DNA from: Leishmania martiniquensis
Taxonomy: Eukaryota > Euglenozoa > Kinetoplastea > Trypanosomatida > Trypanosomatidae
DNA: 64,000 bases
NCBI RefSeq assembly: GCF_017916325.1
Contig: NC_090152.1
Location: 442,001-506,000, forward strand
Direction of reading: 5' to 3'
Under the pieces are notes generated by a model. It had not been told where the DNA came from and ran no database searches. It saw only the letters and a list, made by a program, of their open reading frames with translations. The position numbers and the translations under genes are program-made. Shown here one piece after another: positions 1 to 10,366 of the stretch. Every line of letters starts with the position of its first letter. Within the stretch, counting starts at the first letter, position 1.

Positions 1-2199
1 GCGACGACAGCCCTGACGGCTGCGGTCCCTGTCCTTGCCGACACCGTGAACCACGGCATCCCTTGTGAGCGGGTCGACCGAGATATGTTGCTGCTGCACC
101 CTCCAGCAGCGCTTTACGTGGACCCTCTGCTGCCGTGTGACGAGCTCTACAGCGAACGCGGAGTCAATACCAGTGTCTACACCTTCTTCCTACGCGCGCT
201 CCAACAGCAGCGGCAGCGCGAGCTCGCAGGCGGTCGCATCTCGCGCGATACCGCCGCCTCTGCCCGCGACAGTGACAGTAGTGGTTGCGGCGCTGGCAAG
301 GAAAGAGGTATGGTCGACTTGCCTGCAGCAGCTGCTGTGCTGGCCGTACAGCTTTCTTTGTGCGCACGACAGCGGCGCCTCGAGCTGGCGGAACGCATCC
401 ATCGTTCAGGTGCCGTAACCCATAGCGCATCTGGGTTGCGGAGCACATCCTCGACAGAAGCCGCCGGACCTGCCGAGGCAGGCACAGCTCTCAGCTCTGC
501 TGAATATTGCGGGCTTCGCGCACCAGCGGTGTCGTTACAGGTGCGCGTGGACCATGCTCGCGGGTCTGTGCAGCTTCGCGCGCTGATGATGGAGGAAGCG
601 GTAGACAGTACCAGCGAGGTTCCAGCAAGCGAGTTGGACGCAGGAGGACCTGCTGCAGCTCGCGCCTCACCGACGCTGGCCCGACCCCACCTGCACGACA
701 AGGCAGCCTCTGCTGCCATCTACCGCAAGCGAAGAAGAGAGGACGCGGAGGAAGTCGATGAAACACTGAGAGGGAGCCACCTTGCTTCCACCACCACAGC
801 GACTCAGTCGCCGACGGTGGAGGTGCTGCTGCGCTCTGCTTGGAAGTTGGCTGCTCTGTATGATATGACGCGCTCCGCGGCGCTGGCTCAGCGAGAGGCG
901 GATCGAGGCGCCAACGAGGAAAGCAATCGGGCGAGGATGCAAAGCCGCGCAGAGGCACATCGGCGCACTCCTTCGCCGCCTTCATATTCGTCGCGGCTCG
1001 CGACGTCACTCTTGGCCCGTCTTACAAGCACTCCACAAGCGGTTTCAGGTTGGACGGCGCCAGAGGTCTCTGGCGCTCAGAGTCAGGCGTCCTGCAGCTC
1101 TCCCTGGAGCACTGTGGTGGTTCAGGAAGAGAGTGTACCCCCGCCGTGCACAGAACAGGCTGCCGGCGCAGAGGCCTATTCTCCAGCCTTCTCACCTCAA
1201 CCGATCGACCACCACGTCGCCGCTTCTCCTCCTTCGCCGCTGCCTGTGGGTGGCTCAGCGGCGGATGCTCCCGCGAGCAGTGCTATCCCCCGCACCACTC
1301 TTAGTACGAGCACCACCATTACGACAGCAGCAGAGTCCGCCTTTCTCGCCCGACTTTTCACGCTTCTCCTTCGGTATGGTACGCTCTTCGGGGAGCGTGG
1401 GTATAACCAAGGCCCGCAAGCTGCTGTGCCACCGCCAGTGATGGAGCATCTCGCCGCCGCCTTCGAGATCAGCGCCGAGGCCTTCGCGTCACCGCTGAAC
1501 GCGCAGCTGCCTCAGTTTGGCTCTCTGTTCCCAGACACAGACAGACACTTTGGAAGCTTGGGCTCATTTTTTGACCTCCAGTTCGGCGGTGCCAGTGGCC
1601 ACCTTGACACCCAAGGAGCACCAGTTTCACCTGACGGCGCTGCGGCGCCGCCGCCCGGCTGCCACGTCGAAGTCAACCCGCCCTTCGACACGACCCTTCT
1701 TCGTCACATGGGGGCGCATCTGCTGTCGTGTCTGACGCGTGCGCAGGAGTCGGCGCAAAGCCTCCTCTTCTTAGTTGTACTGCCCAGTCATGACTTGACA
1801 GAAGAAGAGAAAGCAGCGGTAGCCGCTGTGGAAGGCACGCAAACGGCAACAGCACGGAGGCCAACGCAGACGGCAGCTGCGAAGTGTCTTGGCAGTGATT
1901 GGCAGCACCGGAGCGGAGCTCCCGCTTCTGTTTCGGCGCCGCCGAGTACTGACCGTACCCTCCGTGAGTCGCCCTACTGCCTCAGCCACGTCCTTTGCGC
2001 AGCGGCGGAGTCAGCCTACGTGGACGGTCACCAGCACCTCCTACAGAGCCCCTTCTTTCGTATCGAGACCCCAACGCGACTGATTCTTCTCGGCAACGCT
2101 GCGGCAAGAGCGCGCTTCCCATGCGCGGCCGCCCAGCTAGAGTCGGTGCGTGCGACTTGGAAGGAGTTGACGGAAAGCGCGCTGCGGCCGCCGCGTTGA
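1..2199 (+). CDS. PCIF1-like adenine N6-methyltransferase (5' end outside window)
   Basis: The frame is open from base 1 to the stop at 2197-2199, so the gene begins upstream of the window; the first GTG at 46 is not a credible start. Most of the visible protein is low-complexity. The last ~230 residues hold a conserved core: an ASPLN segment, a 'FPDTDRHFGS' segment, then a V-E-V-NPPF motif (NPPF at bases 1675-1686, residues 544-547 counting from base 46), a hydrophobic 'LLFLVVLP' strand and a C-terminal 'IETPTRLILLGN' strand. This order matches the catalytic region of PCIF1 (CAPAM), the methyltransferase that makes m6Am next to the mRNA cap; NPPF is its catalytic motif. Kinetoplastid cap 4 carries a dimethylated first adenosine, so a cap role is a reasonable inference. 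No WW domain is visible in the part present. An N6-adenine methyltransferase with another substrate remains possible. Confidence 0.72.
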   Translation, partial: ATTALTAAVPVLADTVNHGIPCERVDRDMLLLHPPAALYVDPLLPCDELYSERGVNTSVYTFFLRALQQQRQRELAGGRISRDTAASARDSDSSGCGAGKERGMVDLPAAAAVLAVQLSLCARQRRLELAERIHRSGAVTHSASGLRSTSSTEAAGPAEAGTALSSAEYCGLRAPAVSLQVRVDHARGSVQLRALMMEEAVDSTSEVPASELDAGGPAAARASPTLARPHLHDKAASAAIYRKRRREDAEEVDETLRGSHLASTTTATQSPTVEVLLRSAWKLAALYDMTRSAALAQREADRGANEESNRARMQSRAEAHRRTPSPPSYSSRLATSLLARLTSTPQAVSGWTAPEVSGAQSQASCSSPWSTVVVQEESVPPPCTEQAAGAEAYSPAFSPQPIDHHVAASPPSPLPVGGSAADAPASSAIPRTTLSTSTTITTAAESAFLARLFTLLLRYGTLFGERGYNQGPQAAVPPPVMEHLAAAFEISAEAFASPLNAQLPQFGSLFPDTDRHFGSLGSFFDLQFGGASGHLDTQGAPVSPDGAAAPPPGCHVEVNPPFDTTLLRHMGAHLLSCLTRAQESAQSLLFLVVLPSHDLTEEEKAAVAAVEGTQTATARRPTQTAAAKCLGSDWQHRSGAPASVSAPPSTDRTLRESPYCLSHVLCAAAESAYVDGHQHLLQSPFFRIETPTRLILLGNAAARARFPCAAAQLESVRATWKELTESALRPPR

Positions 2200-2919
2200 A
2201 AAGGGTGCGATGCGAAAGTATTCTGCGCGTGTGTACGAGCGGCAACGTGTGGCTCTTCCACTGCTTGTGCTGCCTGCGACCAGCGGCTGGTCGCCCGGAG
2301 CGTATCGTTGATGACGCCGGGGGGCGGCGGAGCTGCTCACGCATCGCACAGCTACATGTCTACACATTCCCCATGAGCACGCAGGTCAGCACGAAGGCGA
2401 TCGCGGTAGAGTGCCAACGTTTTCAGCGACTGCGTGTGGACGCTAGGGAGGGTGGGCCTTATAGGAAACACCGCACCACACGCGGCAGGGACGCCCGCAC
2501 AGGCTAACGAGAGACGCCAATGAGGGGCAGTGGCGGTGGCAAGTTGATTTGAGGTGCGGAGGAGGGCCTTCGGGCGGAGCACAGGACAAGCGCGTGCTCT
2601 TGCACGAGCGGTTTTGCAGTGATTCGACAGCATCGCTTGTTGCCCACCGCGCTGTCGTCGGCGAAAGGCGTGCGCGCGTGCGTTTCAACATTTCTTGCCC
2701 ACCTCCCTCATGATGTGGCTGGCTACCGAAGTGTGCGGTGTCAGGGCCGAGCACACACATATGCGTTGCGTGTCTGTATGTGGGGGAGAGGGAGGCGACA
2801 TGCAGCCGCGCAGTTGGCTCTCTCAAGTACGGCTAGGGATCCTTTGGTGTCAGCGGGGTAGCCTGGGCAGGGGACCGTGCTGAAGGGGCGTGCGACCATG
2901 ACGCGACGCGTGCACCGAC

Positions 2920-3972
2920 TTAGTGCGAATCGTGTCGCTAATGCAGGGCATCAAGGGTGGCCATAAGCTCTCTTTGCCCAGGCGCACGCTTGCTCAGAGG
3001 GGCCCTCCACCTGCGACGCCCACGCCTACGAGAGCCGAGCAGATCCCATGGAGGGGGTGGAGGGCCCCCCGCCCCCTGCTACTACCGACTCACGGCAGCG
3101 GCTCATCTGTTGCAGCGGATGTGCGCCAACCACCCATCCGCTGCCCTCCCTCGGTGGTATCGACACAACGGGCAGCAGAGAGGGTGCCCCCCGCTGACCG
3201 CAGCGTTGCTCTGAGCGAGGCCTCAGGTGACAAGAATGCGAGCAGTGCGCGGACGTGGGGTCAGGAGAGGCTGGCGTACGGCATCGCATCGGGGGCTCAG
3301 GGGCGCGAGGGTAATCGTCGGAAGAGGCGCGAAGAAATATCCAGCAGCCGACCCCGAGGGGAGAGGCACGAAGGGTGCGGCGCTCGCCGCATCCGATCCG
3401 GTGGGCTAATGGGACGCATGTATGATGGGGGCATGGCGGAGACGCCTCGAACGACGCCACCGAGTCCTCCCGGCCCCAGTGTGACGGACCTCCAGGTCAT
3501 ACTATGGCATGCCGCGGCACGGGGTGAGTCGAGGGGACGCATGACGTACAGGCAGGGCGCGAGGGCGCGAGGTCGCAGAGGGCCCTGGCCCGAAGGTGGC
3601 GCAGCGCCTCCTCTGTGGCGCCATCCGGCATGCACGCGGACGATCCCCTGTTACCCGCAGGACAGAGACCGCCGCTTACGCTCTCGAGCAGGGCGCTGGG
3701 CGCGATCCTCTTGGATCGACGCGTGCCGTCCACCCGAGTGCGTCTGGCGCCGACGGTGCAGCACGCACCCGAAGAAGGGACCACGAAGGTGGTGAGGAGG
3801 AGCCCGCTAGGCGCATGGCCCCGATTCCGCGGCAGGGGCGGCTTGTCCTAGACGGACGGCGTGTGGCTGAGGTGGTGTGCGCAGCAGAGGCGCATGAGCT
3901 GTGCTGGCGCGCGTGTATTTGTGGCCTTGTACGTGTGTCTGTAGGGGAGACGTTGAATAAAGCAATAACAGA
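2920..3972. repeat. Possible degenerate SIDER-type retroposon
   Basis: This block differs in composition from the pyrimidine-rich sequence after it: it is GC-rich, non-coding, about the length of one or two SIDER elements, and is followed by an A-rich patch (gaataaagcaataac). Leishmania 3' UTRs commonly carry such elements. I cannot recognise a signature sequence with certainty, so this is a placement guess only. Confidence 0.22.
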
Positions 3973-4289
3973 GGGCCCTTCAGCTTCGCTCGGCGTGTGG
4001 CGCCGGCCAGCTACTCCCTCACGATCTGCTTGTCCCTCACGGCTTATGAGCGTATGTGTGGGATCGCGTCTGCCGTTGAACATTCCGGGAGGGAGCATGA
4101 GCGCCTTGCTGAACGCAATGTATCCACCTAGCCGCTGCGACGCAACCAGTGACCCTTCCATCGCTCTTCCGCCGTCTTCCCTCCTCCTCTATTTCGGACA
4201 ATACGATACATTCACCCCGTGGCACAAGCCTGCACAGACGGCGCTACGCGTTCCTCAAGGAGCAGTCCCCCCCCCATTCCTACCTCCCT

Positions 4290-4364
4290 ACATACATACA
4301 TATATATATATATATGTAGATATATCTATATATGTGTGTATGTGCATGTATATGTGTATGTATA
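4290..4364. repeat. TA/CATA microsatellite
   Basis: An alternating purine-pyrimidine tract: CATA units, then about eight TA units, then interrupted TATATC and TGTG units. It lies in the intergenic region before the phosphodiesterase-like gene. Confidence 0.9.
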
Positions 4365-5191
4365 GCATCCAGCGATTGATATCGGATCGAGCGGAACGAC
4401 GAAGGCGAAGCAACGGAGGGAAAACTAAACTGCGCTCCCTCGCTTCCTCCCCTCTCCTCTCATGCGTGGTGATGTGCGCATAAGTTGGCGTAGACGCTAC
4501 ACACACACACACACCTCTCTCGTCCGTGTACCCCTGCGGTTTCACCCCGGCGCACGCTGCTCGTGGTTGCTCCTCTCTAGCCCTCTGTGCTCCTGTGGTC
4601 TTCTTGTGGGCTCCCTGCCATCATCGGCTCTCCTTTTTTGTCTGTTTTCTCCCCGTCTGCGCGTCTCTCTCTCTGTGTGCCTGACTGCCTGTCGATGACA
4701 TTCTATCTCACCTCTCCTCTCTCTCGTATTCCCCTCGCCTTGGCGGTGTTTCGGTGACTCCGCCGTCTCCGTTCTGTGCCACGCTCGCTTTCTCGTCATT
4801 CTCGTTGATCCCCTTCGTCCGGTGACCCGTCCCCCCCCCTCCCCCTCTCATCCGCCTTTTCTTCCTTTCCGCCTCTCCCGCGCTTTCGCTGGTGTACGTG
4901 TCTCGTCCACGTCACTCCTTACTGCACCCCATCCCTCCCCCATTTTCTTCTTCATTTCAAGTTTGCTGTTGTCGCTCTCCCCTCCCTGCCACCCGCCCCG
5001 CGTCTTGGCGATTTCCCCTCTCTCATTGGAATCTCCCCTCTCTCCGCTCTCATTGCTCTTCACCTACACCGCTACGACGCGTGTGAATTGCCGCGCGGCA
5101 TACCCCCCCCCCCCCACACGCACACGTCTGCTCCTCCCTCCACCGAGAGAGGTAAGCTGGCTGCCGCGTGCTCACGCGCGTGCCGGTGCGG

Positions 5192-5218
5192 GCTCTCTCA
5201 TCTTTTTTCTTTGTTCAG
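5192..5218 (+). promoter_or_regulatory. Trans-splice acceptor for the phosphodiesterase-like gene
   Basis: A pyrimidine tract (tctctcatcttttttctttg) runs into the AG at 5217-5218. The first in-frame ATG of the following gene is at 5249, giving a 5' UTR of about 30 nt, typical of trypanosomatids. This argues against the non-ATG start at 5168. Confidence 0.65.
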
Positions 5219-5248
5219 CTCCTCCAGCTCGTTTGGTGCGCACCTTCA

Positions 5249-8200
5249 ATGCTGCCAACCATCTCGAAGCGCGATCGTGCACCGAGGCCATTGCACAGGG
5301 AGCCTCCGACTGCTGTACCTGAGCGTCCAGCCGGTGTGGGTGGTGAGGCGGGAGGCGTAGCCCTCGCAGTCGATGTGCGAACGCCACTTGCGGCTGAAGG
5401 GGCGAATGCAGAGCGGTCTTCACGCAGGCGAGGTCACCCGGTACATTCGAGTGCCTCTACCAGCTCGGGCTTCCACGACACCGCTGCTACCCACACCCAG
5501 ACTGCCCCCGGAAAAGCCGGAGAGGTGACCCATGAGGTTGGCGACAGAGGTCAATCGCAGTGCAACCTTCTAACCACTTTTGCCAAAACATCGGCCACGG
5601 GGCCGGCGGCCGTTGGCGCACCTCCTCTGCAAGATAATTTTGCTTCTTTCGGGGAAGCGGACTCGGTGGACGGCACGCCCCAGACCAGGCGCGCCCCCAC
5701 ACCTGTCCAGTCGGCCTCTGCTGCTGACGCGCCGTCCGTTCAGCTTCTTCAGCAGCTGCAGCAGCTGCTTCAGAGCGGTGCACCGACGGCGATGCTGCAG
5801 CAGTGGGTGTCCCGTCAGCTGCATCAATCCACGTTGCTCGCCATCCCTGCGCGACCTGCCGCAGGTGTCATCGTCGTTCCCCCGCCATCTGCGAGTCCAC
5901 TCACCCCCGCAGCCCTCTCCGCGGCGGCGCTGCGACAGCCGACAAGTCCACGTATCACCGGCGGGACTCGACCACCGCGCCGGCCCGCGTCGGCCGTGTC
6001 CTTTTCTCTATCGACCTCCCCACATCCTCACATGCATCAGCAGCAGCAGCAGCAGCTCTCACCGCAACGGGGAAGTTCTCTGGAGGGTGCCAACGCTGCC
6101 TTCGAGCCATTTCGCACCCCTTCTGCCTCGGAATCGGCTTGCACTGCAAACAGCGGCAATGCCTTCACTGCGCTGCCGCCGACGCTCGATGGAGGTGCAG
6201 GTGTGCTCGAGCCGGCGATGAGCACTGCCACGCCAGTCGTTGTTGCGGTACCCTTGGAGGCTGACATACGAGCGCCTCTCTCTGGAAACTCGCTGCCGCC
6301 TTTGACAGGGTCGGCGGTGACAGCGTCACTGGAGAGAGGCCCCTGCAGCAATGGCGCTGATCCGCTTGCCGAGAGTAGTCGCAGCAACGTCGAGTTGGGG
6401 GCTCGTCAGCGTTGCACAGGCGGTAACTTACGGAAGGCATCGCGACCGCACCTGCAGCACTCCCAGTGGCGCTCGTTTCGCTGCCATAGCAGCAACCCCA
6501 GCCGCAGCTCTCCTGTCAGGCCATCTGGCGGGGCGTGGCCAGCGGCGGCCTCCGGTGCGGGCGCGGGCCTCGCCGCCTCTGCCATCATTTTCCACTCAAC
6601 GCCGTCGAGTCCTGCAGGCACCCCGGAGTGTCGCCGCATCGCCTCTGCGTTGCACTCGGCTACCAAAGCAGCGCTTTATGCGACAACGTCGCAAGTGGTG
6701 GCAGAAAATCAGCAGAATATCTCGCTGATGCTCGGGGGGCGCTTCTCGCGTCACCTCGAGAATTTCGTCCGACGCGTGGCGACACCATTGACACTCGGCA
6801 GGAGCGGCTCGCCGGGAACGCCAGCGTTGGCTGGGACAGCGAGGGGATCGGCGTACTCACAGGGAGCGTTACGCGGTGACAGCGACGCCGGCTCAGACGG
6901 TGACGAGAGCTCCATCACCAGTGCGACCTCCGCGCTAGAGCGCCTTGACGCGCCGCATGTCTCGTCGATTGCGCAACAGACGCGTTCCCTCACAGCGGCG
7001 AGCGTTCCTCTGACGGTTGCGGAGAGGAGCGCCGTGGCGGCGGCTGAGTTTCCGACTGGCCGCGTACCTGCAGCGTGTGTGCCTGCGGTTGATTCCACCT
7101 GTGGTCCGGCACGCGAATTCATTGTCAAGAGCTCGCAGCCGGCCGCGGAGCCACCGAGGTTTTCCGGGGCGGGCGCCGAGGTCTTCGGAAGCAGCAGTGC
7201 TGGGGTGTCATGGCGACCAGCTCATGGTATCGTAAGCAGCGACGGCAGCTCCTTGCCCATGGTGCCGTGTGACAGCAGCACCACGTCTGCTGCTCCACCG
7301 CCGCCCCATGCCTCTGCAGGGCCTGCGTCGGTCCACTGCTTCAGCAATAGTACCCCTCCTGAGCCATCCACCAATTCGGATGCGGAGGCGCAGCTCAAGG
7401 TGTCGCTGCGCCAGCGGGAATCCAGCAGTAGACGGTCAGCTGTGAGGGCTGCGCGCACGCCGCTAGCGGCCACCGAGGCTGGTCCTGACGATACCGCGGC
7501 GCCAGTGGCAGCTGCGGACGTGCTCGACGTCGTCTCCCTCATCGAGGTGGACATGGAGGCCATGAGCGCGTCCTGTACCCCTGCCCAGGAATCTGCCTCG
7601 CACAACACCTCTTTCCTGCTCAGCGGCGGTGACGCGCACCAGTTGCCACGCTCGTGGGGTGGCGCTGCCGCCCATGCCGGCGAGCGCAACCACCATAACC
7701 CTCAACGGGGATGCATCTCAACCGTGTCTCCAGTGAACACCTCCGCCTCTCCGCTACTGTCGGCGCATGTGTCACTGATCCCGAGCTCACCGGCGGCTGC
7801 CTTGGCGACGTCGCTCTCGCAGTTTACCTCGACATCCGCGGCGACTCAATGCGCGCGCCGGGCGTCCGTGCCGCTGCGGCGGACGACCAGCTTCGTCTCG
7901 ATCACCAGCAGTCACCTCGGTTGTGGCGGTGCGATCGGGGGGTATGGCGCTTCTTCGCTTCTCCACCTCGCTGGCCGTGACTCTGCTTCTTTGCAGGATG
8001 ACATACCCAGTCTTGGCAGCGGCCACACCGCTGGCATGTCCCTCGGCGACGGCATGAGCGGCAATCGCCGGCATCCTTCCTCCGTGCTTCACCTAAGTCG
8101 CTCGTCCGTGAACGGCGGCGTGGACCCCATGAACGGCGTCATGGCGAGCTTCATCCTGGATGACATCAGCGGTGCACAGCGCCGCTCCGGCCCACGCTTC

Positions 8201-10138
8201 CTGCGCTCGTTCTGCCGTCACACGCCTGTGCGCGTCACGGAGAGCGTGACGCACGAGGCGCTGGAGGAGCTCGGGGTACCCTTCATTGAGGGCATCGACC
8301 AGGCCTCCGTCCCAACAAACGTCTTGACGCTGATGGACGTATACGGGTTCACGGACAGCTGCTCTTTCTACGTGGCGATGTGCCTCAATGTGTTCCTGCG
8401 CTACGCGTTCGTGCAGCGCTTTGGGTGGAGTGTGCAGAAGCTGAAGAGCTTCCTCGAGGTTGCTGCAACTTACTTCCGTGGTGGCAACCCGTTCCACAAC
8501 CCGGTACACGCCGTCGACGTCGTCATGGCGGCTCACCAGTGGGCCAGCGAAGGGAGTACCAGCGCCGCCCTTTCCGATGACGAGGTGATGACATTTTTGT
8601 TCACCGCCATGGTGCAGCAGCTCGCTCACACCGGCGCCGACAACAGCCTGCTAGCGCGGCTGAAACACCCGTACGCGATGCTATGCAGCTACGCATCGCC
8701 TCAGCAGGGCGCTACTGTTGCGCTGGTGATGGCGTTACTGAGTCGACCGGAGCTGCATTTTCTTCCCGTCCCCTTCCTCGCTACAACTCGTACCACTGGT
8801 GCTGGCGGTGCTGCCGACCCTGCCGTTGTGCAGGAATGGACCACTAGCCGCGAGTCGCACATGTACGACATGCTGGCTGACCTCATCATGGCGACGGACG
8901 AGCGCAACCATGCGACGCTGAAGCAGGGCATCGTGCGCATGGGGGAGGAGAACGCGCGGCGGCACGGCTGCATGTGCGCCTCCGCCCACGCCGACCGCTC
9001 CCACTCTATTCTCTCGCGCCACCTATTCCGCACCGCTTCGCAGACTGACACCTCAGCGCAGTTGCAGTACCCCTCCCCCTTGGGCAGCTTCTGTCTGAAC
9101 TGCTGCGCCTACATCACTGACACGCACGTACCCACCCTGCTCAAGGCGGTGCTGCACTTCATTGACTTTGCGTACCTGTTCCGACCCTACCCGGTGTACC
9201 TCTCCGGCAACATCGCCTACATGGCAGAAGTGTATCGGCAGATGGAGAGGGAGTATCTGCTGCTGCAACGCGTGCAGAGGCAGCAGCTTCTCAAGGCCTT
9301 GACGTGGAGGGCGGGTGGGGAGAGGCTGGGCGAGGAAGCGCCGTTACAGCCATCTAGCCCCCAACGCTTCGGCACTCCCTTCTCCGCGTCAGCCGCGGGC
9401 GCGTGCACGCCGGCGGTGACGTTGGCTACGGCGCTCCTGGCGGAGCAGCAGCCTTGGCGACAAGGCGTTGCTCACGCCTCCACCATGACCTCGCTGCAGC
9501 GCAACAATGATGAGGCCGTAATAGCTACCGACACCATGCCGCCTTCGTGCAGTGAGGCGGCCGCGGCTCTGCCGAGCGAGATGACAGCGAGCCGCCGCTG
9601 CGCGTCTCGGTCGCTGCAGGGACAAGAGAAGTCGATGCAGCTGACGAGTATGCCACCGGAGGAGGACGTCACCTCCGCGAATCCACGGAGAAGTACGACC
9701 CGCGCGCAGCCCCTCAAGGGGCTTGGCCGCGATATCGTGCTTATTAGCCTCGAGGACTTGTGCCTGCCGTTCCTCGAGCAGCTGGCCCCGTACATGCCGG
9801 AGGCGTGGGTGGCCGCGAGTTACCGCAACCACCAGACTCTGATGAGGTCTTTGCCGACTCCGGAAAAGTTTGATGAGATAGTGAATCGGTTGCTGGATAT
9901 GGGCGAGGAAACAGAGGCGGAGAGGCTTGAGGAGGATCGCAAGAAAGAGGGCGAGCTCGATGATGAGTCAGATCCTCTTACGTCTGAGCGTCCTTTTACG
10001 CTGCCGTGGCGGCTGCTTCGACCGGTGCGCCCTGTTGCTGCTGAGTGGACGGTAAACAAGGACGGACTGGTGCGGCGTGTGTTGATGGAGATTATGAGGG
10101 GGCCCGAAGAACTGCTGAAGGAGCACGACGGGAGCTGA
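5249..10138 (+). CDS. Large protein with degenerate cyclic-nucleotide phosphodiesterase domain
   Basis: 1629 residues from the first ATG behind the acceptor. The first ~990 residues are Ser/Pro/Ala-rich and probably disordered, with a short poly-Gln run near base 6040. Residues ~1000-1340 follow the fold order of class I 3',5'-cyclic nucleotide phosphodiesterases. The FHNPVHAVDV block (1082-1091) matches YHNxxHAxDV and keeps both histidines. The block normally reading HDxxHPG is VQQLAHTG (1122-1129), so the metal-binding His-Asp is Gln-Gln and the next Asp is Ala. A late metal-ligand Asp appears kept in HFIDFAY (D1306). Two of four metal ligands therefore seem lost and hydrolysis of cAMP/cGMP is unlikely. 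The domain is interrupted by a loop around bases 8760-9080. An allosteric or scaffold role is possible. The fold call is fairly sure; inactivity is inferred from an alignment by eye. Confidence 0.72.
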   Translation: MLPTISKRDRAPRPLHREPPTAVPERPAGVGGEAGGVALAVDVRTPLAAEGANAERSSRRRGHPVHSSASTSSGFHDTAATHTQTAPGKAGEVTHEVGDRGQSQCNLLTTFAKTSATGPAAVGAPPLQDNFASFGEADSVDGTPQTRRAPTPVQSASAADAPSVQLLQQLQQLLQSGAPTAMLQQWVSRQLHQSTLLAIPARPAAGVIVVPPPSASPLTPAALSAAALRQPTSPRITGGTRPPRRPASAVSFSLSTSPHPHMHQQQQQQLSPQRGSSLEGANAAFEPFRTPSASESACTANSGNAFTALPPTLDGGAGVLEPAMSTATPVVVAVPLEADIRAPLSGNSLPPLTGSAVTASLERGPCSNGADPLAESSRSNVELGARQRCTGGNLRKASRPHLQHSQWRSFRCHSSNPSRSSPVRPSGGAWPAAASGAGAGLAASAIIFHSTPSSPAGTPECRRIASALHSATKAALYATTSQVVAENQQNISLMLGGRFSRHLENFVRRVATPLTLGRSGSPGTPALAGTARGSAYSQGALRGDSDAGSDGDESSITSATSALERLDAPHVSSIAQQTRSLTAASVPLTVAERSAVAAAEFPTGRVPAACVPAVDSTCGPAREFIVKSSQPAAEPPRFSGAGAEVFGSSSAGVSWRPAHGIVSSDGSSLPMVPCDSSTTSAAPPPPHASAGPASVHCFSNSTPPEPSTNSDAEAQLKVSLRQRESSSRRSAVRAARTPLAATEAGPDDTAAPVAAADVLDVVSLIEVDMEAMSASCTPAQESASHNTSFLLSGGDAHQLPRSWGGAAAHAGERNHHNPQRGCISTVSPVNTSASPLLSAHVSLIPSSPAAALATSLSQFTSTSAATQCARRASVPLRRTTSFVSITSSHLGCGGAIGGYGASSLLHLAGRDSASLQDDIPSLGSGHTAGMSLGDGMSGNRRHPSSVLHLSRSSVNGGVDPMNGVMASFILDDISGAQRRSGPRFLRSFCRHTPVRVTESVTHEALEELGVPFIEGIDQASVPTNVLTLMDVYGFTDSCSFYVAMCLNVFLRYAFVQRFGWSVQKLKSFLEVAATYFRGGNPFHNPVHAVDVVMAAHQWASEGSTSAALSDDEVMTFLFTAMVQQLAHTGADNSLLARLKHPYAMLCSYASPQQGATVALVMALLSRPELHFLPVPFLATTRTTGAGGAADPAVVQEWTTSRESHMYDMLADLIMATDERNHATLKQGIVRMGEENARRHGCMCASAHADRSHSILSRHLFRTASQTDTSAQLQYPSPLGSFCLNCCAYITDTHVPTLLKAVLHFIDFAYLFRPYPVYLSGNIAYMAEVYRQMEREYLLLQRVQRQQLLKALTWRAGGERLGEEAPLQPSSPQRFGTPFSASAAGACTPAVTLATALLAEQQPWRQGVAHASTMTSLQRNNDEAVIATDTMPPSCSEAAAALPSEMTASRRCASRSLQGQEKSMQLTSMPPEEDVTSANPRRSTTRAQPLKGLGRDIVLISLEDLCLPFLEQLAPYMPEAWVAASYRNHQTLMRSLPTPEKFDEIVNRLLDMGEETEAERLEEDRKKEGELDDESDPLTSERPFTLPWRLLRPVRPVAAEWTVNKDGLVRRVLMEIMRGPEELLKEHDGS

Positions 10139-10310
10139 GGTGTGGAGTCGTAGTGGCTGTGGGGTGGCTGTCCTCCTCTCCGAACATGGTGTGATCTCCT
10201 CTCAAAAAGTATCTGTGAGCTACCCGTCAGCCCAAGCACACCCTCACACGCGCGCGCTATCAGGCGCACTCGCACCTCCAGGGGCTGAGGCGCACCTTCT
10301 TCCACCACGG

Positions 10311-10366
10311 ATACACAGAATACATATACATATATATATATGTATACATATATATTTATGTATGTA
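10311..10366. repeat. TA-rich microsatellite in 3' flank
   Basis: A TACA/TATA tract starting about 170 nt after the phosphodiesterase-like stop codon, probably inside its 3' UTR. Confidence 0.88.

Larger units (their letters stand above)
2200..5191 (+). other. Gene-free intergenic/UTR stretch (~3 kb)
   Basis: No ORF here looks coding. It should hold the 3' UTR of the methyltransferase and the processing signals of the next gene. A GC-rich block lies at about 2920-3850, followed by an A-rich patch near 3955-3972, a TA-rich microsatellite (4290-4364), a CA run (4498-4514), a long pyrimidine-rich zone (about 4545-5060) and a run of 13 C (5103-5115). The 290- and 295-codon ORFs in the GC block have no recognisable motif and read as chance open frames. 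Confidence 0.55.

Noticed and set aside
2923..3795. 290-codon plus-strand ORF, overlapped by a 295-codon ORF from 3596
   Set aside because: No motif, Arg/Gly/Pro-rich as expected from GC-rich random DNA; no splice acceptor close to an ATG; the two overlap in different frames.
5168..5248. N-terminal extension of the phosphodiesterase-like protein
   Set aside because: It starts at GTG and spans the pyrimidine tract and AG of the likely splice acceptor; ATG 5249 is preferred.
6038..6056. CAG triplet runs here and near 16340 and 33380, checked as possible repeats or a CRISPR-like array
   Set aside because: They are short in-frame poly-Gln codons within coding sequence; there are no spacers, and CRISPR is not expected in a eukaryote.
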